DNA of 64,000 nucleotides. It comes from Methanocella_A sp963769045. GTDB taxonomy: Archaea > Halobacteriota > Methanocellia > Methanocellales > Methanocellaceae. Under the pieces are notes generated by a model. That model ran no database searches, was not told the origin of the DNA, and worked only from the letters and a program-made list of their open reading frames with translations. Within the stretch, counting starts at the first letter, position 1. Each line of letters opens with the position of its first letter. Where the stretch lies: positions 62,001-126,000 of the forward strand of contig CAVYKK010000013.1 in NCBI GenBank assembly GCA_963769045.1, in the 5' to 3' direction. Both the position numbers and the translations under genes were made by a program. Below are positions 58,346 through 64,000 of this stretch, piece after piece.

Positions 58346-59716
58346 ATGATCTTAGAGGAGCTGCGGGCCATTGTCGGCAAAGAACGGGTCTCGGACGACC
58401 CGGCGGAGCTGTATTGCTATTCTTTCGACTCGTCGTACATACGGGGCAACGCCGACTACGTGGTCCGGCCGCAGACTGCAGAAGAGATTTCCAGGATCGT
58501 CAAGGTCGCCGCTGCGCACCGCGTCCCCATCGTCCCGCGGGGCTCGGCCAGCGGGCTGACCGGCGGCTCGGTGCCAGTGAAGGGCGGCATCGTGATCGAC
58601 ATGGGCAGCATGAACCACATCCTCGAAGTCGAGGTCGATAACCTGCAGGTGCTCATCGAGCCGGGCGTCATACACCGGGCGCTGAACAACGAGCTGGTCA
58701 GGCATGGCTTCTTCTTCCCGCCGGACCCGGGCAGCAGCGACATGTGCACGGTGGGCGGGCTGATCGCCAACGGCGGCAGCGGCATGCACTCGGTCAAGTA
58801 CGGCACGGTCAAGGACTACGTCATGGCCCTGGAGGTCGTGTTGCCGAACGGCGACATCATCAACACCGGCTGTAAGGCGCCCAAGACTTCGTCGGGCTAC
58901 GATCTGACGAGGCTGTTCGTCGGGAGCGAGGGCACGCTGGGCATTATCACGAAGGCGCGGTTAAAGATTCACCCACTGCCGGAAACGAAGGCCATCCTGG
59001 TAGCGACGTTCGACCGCATCGAGGACGCCGGCAGGACGGCGGTGACGGTGCTGTCGTCGGGCGTCACGCCGGCGGCCATGGAGATCATGGACGGCAGCGC
59101 CATCGACGCAGTCCAGAAGATCGACCCGTCGCTGGGACTGCCCGACGTCGAGGCAATGTTGCTGTTCGAAGTGGACGGCTACAAAGAGGCGGTCGCCCGG
59201 CAGACAGAGAAAATCTGCCAGATCTGCGAGCGCTTTGGCGGCAAGACCGTGGTCGCGAAGAACAAGGACGAAGAGGAACGGCTTTGGGCCGCCCGACGGC
59301 TGGTAGGCGTTGCGATCACCCGGCTGAACCCGGGCAAGGTGCGGGTCTACGAGGCGGAGGACATCGGCGTGCCCATCAAGCAGGTCCCGTTCATGCTCAA
59401 AAAAATCCAGGAGATCGGCCGCAAGCACGGGCTGCCGCTGGTCACCTACGGCCATATTGGCGACGGCAACCTGCATACGGGCATCGCCATCGACCTGCGC
59501 AACGAGGACGAGTGGAAGCGGGTCCACGCGGTGAAGGACGACATCTACGAGGCGGTGCTGGAGCTGGGCGGCACGGTGCCCGCGGAGCACGGGATCGGCG
59601 TCATCCGGGCCAGCCTGATGAGCAAGGCCCATGGCGGCGGGTACGAGGTCATGAAGGCTATCAAAAAGGCCATAGACCCGGACGACATCATGAACCCCGG
59701 GAAGATGGGGCTGTAA
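58346..59716 (+). CDS. FAD-linked D-lactate/glycolate dehydrogenase (GlcD-like)
   Basis: The 456-residue flavoprotein has the PCMH FAD-binding domain (VPIVPRGSASGLTGGSVPVK, PPDPGSSDMCTVGGLIANGG, LTRLFVGSEGTLGIITKARL). The C-terminal FAD-oxidase domain has YGHIGDGNLHTGIAIDL, with the metal/substrate histidines, and GTVPAEHGIGVIRA. It oxidises D-lactate, glycolate or another 2-hydroxyacid. The next gene, one base after the stop, encodes an Fe-S partner, and larA (lactate racemase) lies 0.4 kb further on. Together they point to D-lactate as substrate. Confidence 0.92.
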   Translation: MILEELRAIVGKERVSDDPAELYCYSFDSSYIRGNADYVVRPQTAEEISRIVKVAAAHRVPIVPRGSASGLTGGSVPVKGGIVIDMGSMNHILEVEVDNLQVLIEPGVIHRALNNELVRHGFFFPPDPGSSDMCTVGGLIANGGSGMHSVKYGTVKDYVMALEVVLPNGDIINTGCKAPKTSSGYDLTRLFVGSEGTLGIITKARLKIHPLPETKAILVATFDRIEDAGRTAVTVLSSGVTPAAMEIMDGSAIDAVQKIDPSLGLPDVEAMLLFEVDGYKEAVARQTEKICQICERFGGKTVVAKNKDEEERLWAARRLVGVAITRLNPGKVRVYEAEDIGVPIKQVPFMLKKIQEIGRKHGLPLVTYGHIGDGNLHTGIAIDLRNEDEWKRVHAVKDDIYEAVLELGGTVPAEHGIGVIRASLMSKAHGGGYEVMKAIKKAIDPDDIMNPGKMGL

Positions 59717-59717
59717 T

Positions 59718-60761
59718 ATGATCAAGGACCACGTAGACGACATCCTGAAATGCACCCGCTGCGGCCGCTGCCGCGCATTGTGCCCGATCAACGAGGAGCT
59801 CGGCTGGGAGTCGACCAACTCCCGGGGCCGGATGCTGCTGGCGCGGGCGCTGGCCGAGGGCATAGCGCCGTCGGAGGCTATGCGGACCTCGTTTTACACC
59901 TGTCTGTCCTGTGCCATGTGTACGGCGACATGTCCCTCGGGGGCAAAGCCGGACGAGGTCGTGGAGGACGCAAGGCAGGAGATGGTCTCGGCCGGTATGG
60001 CCCCGGCCTATTATGATGCGGTCCGGGACAACATTTTGACTGCCGGGAATCCCCTGGGCGAGCGTATATCGCGCACTGCATGGGCGCCAGCGGGCGCAAA
60101 AGGCAGGTCCGACCTGATCTTCTTTGCCGGCTGCCTGTCCTCCTACCGCGAGCAGAAGGCGGCACAGGCGGCGTTCGGGATATTGAGCCGCTTCGGGGCA
60201 AAGCTGCTGGAAGACGAGCGCTGTTGCGGCTCTCCTTTACTGCGTTTAGGCGGCGAGCCCGTCACGCTGGAGCATAACCTTAAACAGATCGAGCGCAGCG
60301 GCGCGAAGACCATCGTAACGAGCTGCGCAGGCTGCTTCAAGACTCTGTCGGGCGCCGTCGGGGACGTGGAAGTGCTGCACGTCACCCAGTTCCTGGCAAG
60401 AAAGGTCGACGACCTCGGGCTACGTGAGTTGCCGCTGAAGGTCACTTATCATGATCCGTGCCACCTCGGCCGGTGTATGAAAGTTTATGATGAGCCGCGG
60501 ACAATAATTAAACGGATCGCGGGCCTGCAGGAAATGACCACAAGCAGGCAGGACGCCCGTTGCTGCGGGGGCGGAGGCGGCGTGCGCAGGGGCTACCACG
60601 ACCTGGCCGGGGCCATTGCCGGCAAGCGACTGAAGGAAGTGCCGCCGGGCGTCGACTATATCGTGACCGCCTGCCCCATGTGCCATGCCAACCTCGGGGC
60701 GGCCGGGGGCAAAGTGATCGACATCTGCGAGCTCGTGTCGATGGCGATTGAAAACCGTTAA
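59718..60761 (+). CDS. Iron-sulfur subunit of the 2-hydroxyacid dehydrogenase (GlcF/CCG type)
   Basis: 347 residues. Two 4Fe-4S motifs are near the N-terminus (CTRCGRCRALCP; CLSCAMCTATCP). Two CCG domains follow (FFAGCLSS...RCCGSPLLRLGGEP...TSCAGCFKTL; TYHDPCHLGRC...ARCCGGGGGVRRG...ACPMCHANL), as in heterodisulfide reductase HdrB/D and GlcF. It probably takes electrons from the FAD subunit and passes them to an unknown acceptor, possibly a membrane carrier. It starts one base after the preceding stop. HdrD-like CCG cofactors suggest an electron link to methanogenic disulfide metabolism, as speculation. Confidence 0.9.
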   Translation: MIKDHVDDILKCTRCGRCRALCPINEELGWESTNSRGRMLLARALAEGIAPSEAMRTSFYTCLSCAMCTATCPSGAKPDEVVEDARQEMVSAGMAPAYYDAVRDNILTAGNPLGERISRTAWAPAGAKGRSDLIFFAGCLSSYREQKAAQAAFGILSRFGAKLLEDERCCGSPLLRLGGEPVTLEHNLKQIERSGAKTIVTSCAGCFKTLSGAVGDVEVLHVTQFLARKVDDLGLRELPLKVTYHDPCHLGRCMKVYDEPRTIIKRIAGLQEMTTSRQDARCCGGGGGVRRGYHDLAGAIAGKRLKEVPPGVDYIVTACPMCHANLGAAGGKVIDICELVSMAIENR

Positions 60762-61186
60762 CCTTTGCCATCAGACATTTTTTAATTCTTGCTGCACAGG
60801 GCGGGCTTTTTGATCTTCCGCGGAGCGAAGCGGAGCGGTCATGCCGGGGGAGTCCAGCGGAGCCCGTAGGGCGGAGCGACTAGAGGGGGCCGGGGCCCCC
60901 TCTTGATCCGTCGTCGTAAGAAGAAAGGGTAGCCAGCCCTGAAGGTAAGCGATTTGCTTTTTAAAGAACCCCTCTTGATCCGTTATCGTAAGTAGAAAGG
61001 GCAGTAAGCCCTGCAGGTATGCGATTTACTTTAAAAGAACCCCTCTTGATCCGTTAAAAGCAGAGAGGTTAATTAGCCCTGAAAGGAAGTACGTTTGCAG
61101 ACTTGCGGTTGGAAAAATATATCTAAGTTAATTCAATGTGTATAATGACAACATAAAGAAAGGTAAATTAAGCTGAAGGATACCCG
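60762..61186. repeat. Intergenic region with three 71-72 bp tandem repeats
   Basis: After a T-run and a GC-rich hairpin (GAGGGGGCC-GG-GGCCCCCTC at 60883-60902) come three direct repeats starting with TCTTGATCCG at 60901, 60973 and 61044. Each contains AGGG(C/T)-x-GCCCT, a small stem, then GCAGGTATGCGATTT-like sequence and TTTAAAGAACCCC. The third is shortened. No reading frame crosses them. They lie just upstream of the larA promoter region and could be regulatory or a small satellite. Confidence 0.7.
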
Positions 61187-62431
61187 ATGACGAAAATCAC
61201 GCTGAAATACGGCAAAGGACAATTCGAGGTCGACATTCCTGAAAAAAACCTGACTGGCATCATTAAGCCGAACGAGCTGGCAGGCGTACCTGACGAGCAG
61301 GCGGAAATCCGCCGTGCGCTCGATAGTCCCGTTGGCTCCCGAAAGCTGCGGGATCAGGTAAAAGCAGGCATGAAAGTGGCCGTCATCATCAGCGACGTCA
61401 CCCGGCCCGTTCCATCTTACAAATTTTTACCCACGCTGCTTGACGAGATCAACGCTGGCGGCGTACCTGATAAGGACATTACGGTCGTCGTGGCGCTGGG
61501 CAGCCACCGGAACACGACGGAGGCGGAAAAGGAGGCGCTCGCCGGAGAAATGGCGTTCGGCCGCGTCCGCGTCATCGACATGGACCGGAACGACTGCAAG
61601 ACGGTCGGCACCTCGAGCTTCGGGCACAAGATCGACATCTACCGAGGCGTGGTCGACGCGGACTTCGTGGTCTGCACAGGTAACATTGAATACCACTATT
61701 TCGCCGGCTATTCGGGTGGCCCGAAGGCCATTTTGCCCGGCTGCGCCAGCCACGACACCATCCAGAACAACCATGCGATGATGGTCAGCCCGAAGGCCGA
61801 GTCCGGCCGGCTGGACAGCCCCATCCGCCAGGAGATCGACGAGCTGCCCTCGCTCATGAACGTGGGCTTCCTTTGCGATGTGGTGCTGAACAGCAAGAAA
61901 GAGATCGTCGCAGTGATGGCCGGAGACCCGATCAAGGCTCACCGGAAGGGCGTCGAGCTTGTGGACCGCATGTATTCCATCCGCGTAAAGCCCGCAGATA
62001 TCGTGATCGTCAGCGCGGGCGGGTACCCGAAGGACATCAACATGTACCAGGCACAGAAAGCCATGGATAATGTGAAGCACGTGGTAAAACAGGGCGGCAC
62101 CATGATCATGCTCGCCGAATGCGACGAATGCCTGGGCAATGACGTGTTCGCCTGCTGGGTGGACGAAGCCACGACCATCCAGGAGCAGGCAGAACGCATG
62201 GACCGGAAGTTCGAGCTCGGCGGCCATAAGGCGTCGGTCATTGCCAGGACGGCAATGAAGTGCGAGATATGCCTGGTCTCAAAGATACCCGACGAGAAGG
62301 TCCGGAAGATGTTCCTCACCCCGGTGAAGACGCCGGAGGAGGCGCTGGCACTGGCCTTCCGGAAGCACGGCCCTGATGCGACGGTACTGGTTTCGCCATA
62401 CGGCGGCATGATGCTGTCCAAAACGGCATAA
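61187..62431 (+). CDS. larA: Nickel-dependent lactate racemase
   Basis: 414 residues matching LarA. The N-terminal domain has VAVIISDVTRPVPSYKFLPT and VVVALGSHRNTTEAEKEALA (catalytic His). YHYFAGYSGGPKAILPGCAS carries the second histidine and the lysine that binds the nickel-pincer cofactor, and NNHAMM supplies a further ligand. It interconverts L- and D-lactate or another 2-hydroxyacid pair. The cofactor-making larB, larC and larE are not in the window. With the upstream D-lactate dehydrogenase it would allow use of both isomers. The stop codon lies in the loop of a 12-bp stem. Confidence 0.92.
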   Translation: MTKITLKYGKGQFEVDIPEKNLTGIIKPNELAGVPDEQAEIRRALDSPVGSRKLRDQVKAGMKVAVIISDVTRPVPSYKFLPTLLDEINAGGVPDKDITVVVALGSHRNTTEAEKEALAGEMAFGRVRVIDMDRNDCKTVGTSSFGHKIDIYRGVVDADFVVCTGNIEYHYFAGYSGGPKAILPGCASHDTIQNNHAMMVSPKAESGRLDSPIRQEIDELPSLMNVGFLCDVVLNSKKEIVAVMAGDPIKAHRKGVELVDRMYSIRVKPADIVIVSAGGYPKDINMYQAQKAMDNVKHVVKQGGTMIMLAECDECLGNDVFACWVDEATTIQEQAERMDRKFELGGHKASVIARTAMKCEICLVSKIPDEKVRKMFLTPVKTPEEALALAFRKHGPDATVLVSPYGGMMLSKTA

Positions 62432-62580
62432 ACGCCGTTTTGGACAGTGCGTTCCAAACCGGCCCAAACGCCGTTTTGGACAGTGCGTTCCAAACCGGCC
62501 AAAACGCCGTTTTGGACAGTGCATCCAAACCGGCCAAAACGCAGGTTAGCACAGTGCGTTCGAAACCTGCCTGAACGCCT
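62417..62580 (+). repeat. Hairpin at the larA stop followed by 35-36 bp tandem repeats
   Basis: GTCCAAAACGGC (62417-62428) pairs with GCCGTTTTGGAC (62434-62445), enclosing the larA TAA. The unit AACGCCGTTTTGGACAGTGC, followed by GTTCCAAACCGGCC, then repeats with starts at 62431, 62467, 62503 and, degenerate, 62538. Every unit contains CCAAAC/GTTTTGG complements, so many alternative stems can form. It probably terminates the larA message. Confidence 0.75.
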
Positions 62581-62731
62581 GGGGTACTGAGCGTCCATCT
62601 GGCTTCTTTTTTTTCTATAATCCATATTTATGCTATAAGAATAGCTGTATGTCCAAAAAAATGCCCTTTTCCCATAGAAGATTTTTATTCTGGCGTGCTA
62701 ACATTTCCTCTAAATATGGAGGGTATTGAAG

Positions 62732-63250
62732 ATGAGGGTAAAATTTCTAATAGCGTTGGCCATTGCCAGCGTCCTGCTATTCTGCTCGATGGGCATCGCT
62801 GCAGCGACTACCATCTCCGGAGTCCCGACCGCTGAGCAGCTGACGGCGCAAGCTAACAACGAGATCAACTGTTTCGGGTTCCCTGACCTGGGCAACGTCG
62901 AAGCGATCGACACGGCAGACATCGGGCTAGTCGGAGAAGTCGACGATGTAGCCCTGGAGAACCCGATCTGCGGCGTCTGTGGGCAGATTCCGCCCTGCAA
63001 CTGCGTCGAGAAAACGACCATTATCCCCGGACCGCAGGTCAACCTCGGCTGTCCGCTCGTGAACGTGCAAGCGGTCCCCGTGAACCTGGTCTCGCCAATC
63101 ATCAAGCCGGTGTTCCCGAGCATTAACATAGCCCCGCAGGCGACTGTGTTTCTCCCGCAGGTCAACGCAAAGCTGAACTGCTTCGACATCGCATGCCAGC
63201 CGGTCACGAACATCAACGCGTGTCCGACCGTACAGCCGATCGACCCCTGA
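62732..63250 (+). CDS. Secreted cysteine-containing protein, unknown
   Basis: 172 residues from ATG 62732, eight bases after GGAGGG. The signal peptide is VKFLIALAIASVLLFCSMGI then AAA. The mature chain is Val/Pro/Asn-rich with about ten cysteines spaced through it (NCFGF; PICGVCGQIPPCNCVEK; LGCPLV; NCFDIACQP; NACPTV), so disulfides or metal binding are likely. The segment PVNLVSPIIKPVFPSINIAP repeats a V-P-x-hydrophobic pattern, suggesting an extended beta structure. No family is recognised. A terminator follows. Confidence 0.68.
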   Translation: MRVKFLIALAIASVLLFCSMGIAAATTISGVPTAEQLTAQANNEINCFGFPDLGNVEAIDTADIGLVGEVDDVALENPICGVCGQIPPCNCVEKTTIIPGPQVNLGCPLVNVQAVPVNLVSPIIKPVFPSINIAPQATVFLPQVNAKLNCFDIACQPVTNINACPTVQPIDP

Positions 63251-63368
63251 AGTCGAAGGAACCTCCCAGCGTCCGGGCATACGGATGGCGGCAGGCCATA
63301 CGGTGCCGGGGCGAAACGGACTGTGCCGGGGCATGAGGCGATTGTGAGGGGCCTGGCGCCATGATGCC

Positions 63369-63400
63369 AGCCCCACTCAATGCCATGGGGGCTCTTTTTT
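63369..63400 (+). terminator. Terminator after the secreted cysteine protein
   Basis: AGCCCC (63369-63374) pairs with GGGGCT (63388-63393), followed by C and six T residues. It lies about 120 bases after the stop, beyond a spacer with a repeated GTGCCGGGGC, and 63 bases before birA. Confidence 0.55.
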
Positions 63401-63462
63401 AATGTACTGACTTTATGGAAACCCGCTAGATTTATCAGAGAACAAGATCACTTTATTGTTGG

Positions 63463-64000
63463 ATGACCAAGGAAGAAGTGCTGCAGGTGCTGCGAGAAAA
63501 GGGCGACTACGTCTCAGGCGAACAGATAGCCGGGCATCTGGGCGTCTCCCGGGCCGCCGTCTGGAAACAGATCCAGACCCTGTCCCGCGAGGGCTACGGG
63601 ATCGAGTCGCACCCGCACCGGGGCTATAAGCTGGTCACTATCCCGGACAAACTGTATTCTTTCGAGGTCAGGTACGGGCTCCAGACGAAGCTGATCGGCC
63701 GCAGGGTCGTCCACCTGAACACGACCAATTCCACGAACACCGTTGCCCGGCAGCTGGCAGAGGAGGGCGCGGAGGAGGGCACAGTCGTGATCGCTGAGAC
63801 GCAGACCCGCGGCAAAGGCCGGCTAGGGCGGAAATGGATCACGAAGCCGGGCGGCGTCTGGTTGTCTGTCATTTTGAAGCCAGGCATAGACCCGGCCCAT
63901 GCGGCGAGCATCACGCTGCTCGCGGCCGTCTCGGTGACTAAGGCGCTGCGAAAGGCAGGCGTGGAAGCGGCGATCAAATGGCCCAACGATGTCCTGGTCA
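63463..64000 (+). CDS. birA: Biotin-[acetyl-CoA-carboxylase] ligase with HTH domain, 5' part
   Basis: The frame opens at ATG 63463 and runs off the window end (179 codons seen). The N-terminus is an HTH_11 domain (MTKEEVLQVLREKGDYVSGE, QIAGHLGVSRAAVWKQIQTL, EGYGIESHPHRGYKL). A linker and the ligase domain follow: HLNTTNSTNTVARQLAEEGA, the biotinyl-AMP loop TRGKGRLGRKWITKPGG, WLSVILKP, and IKWPNDVLV at the edge. BirA attaches biotin to carboxylase subunits such as pyruvate carboxylase and, with its HTH, can repress biotin genes. The first ATG fits the family start. Confidence 0.93.
   Translation, partial: MTKEEVLQVLREKGDYVSGEQIAGHLGVSRAAVWKQIQTLSREGYGIESHPHRGYKLVTIPDKLYSFEVRYGLQTKLIGRRVVHLNTTNSTNTVARQLAEEGAEEGTVVIAETQTRGKGRLGRKWITKPGGVWLSVILKPGIDPAHAASITLLAAVSVTKALRKAGVEAAIKWPNDVLV

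Overview
The window looks like a chromosomal segment of a methanogenic archaeon, most probably close to Methanocella. The evidence is an MsvR-type redox regulator, an NrpR nitrogen repressor, an archaeal histone, DUF373 and DUF2124 proteins, archaeal TATA boxes, and GGTGATC/GGAGG-type ribosome binding sites. No rRNA or tRNA gene was found. The genus is an inference from gene families, not a database match.

Layout. 0-5 kb: small redox proteins (flavin reductase end, flavodoxin), a methyltransferase, and a divergent msvR/hcp pair with palindromic operators between them, then a metal-binding HMA protein and a DUF2148 protein. 5-20 kb: AN1-finger rhomboid protease, molybdopterin oxidoreductase, glycogen-debranching-like enzyme, MgtC/DUF4010 membrane protein, a frameshifted lipoprotein binding protein, an ABC exporter, a phosphoribosyltransferase, a TetR repressor with two palindromic operators and a DUF373 protein. 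20-31 kb: a glyA-serB-coiled-coil overlapping set, then secreted and surface proteins (a HExxH protein and three paralogous carboxypeptidase-regulatory-domain proteins), an IS200-type element and a frameshifted pilin-like gene. 31-39 kb: aminotransferase/Lrp pair, a long palindrome with satellite repeats, histone, XRE-CBS regulator, nrpR-DUF2124 and a TerB-like protein.

39.8-53.9 kb holds the most unusual part: three tandem paralogous cassettes. Each has two small winged-helix regulators on the minus strand. Divergent from them on the plus strand are a short secreted protein (near-constant signal peptide, very different mature part), two overlapping NosY-like ABC-2 permeases with no ATPase gene, and a secreted RCC1 beta-propeller with a C-terminal anchor. 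A leader RNA precedes each secreted protein: an apical stem-loop, then a second stem that pairs with the Shine-Dalgarno and shows covariation. Two of the secreted proteins appear to start at AUU. A roughly 165-bp copy of the 3' end of pyrG separates the cassettes, and the intact pyrG closes the array. The copies differ from intact pyrG almost only at synonymous positions.

53.9-64 kb: pyrG, trm112-like and purA on the minus strand. On the plus strand follow a D-lactate dehydrogenase/Fe-S pair and larA (a lactate-use cluster), tandem repeats, a Cys-containing secreted protein and the start of birA.

Two themes run through the window. First, several intergenic regions hold 100-240 bp inverted repeats built from short repeated words; two of these families occur twice. 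Second, three genes (binding protein, pilin-like, first permease of cassette 1) each carry what looks like one extra base. These are either true pseudogenes or sequence errors.
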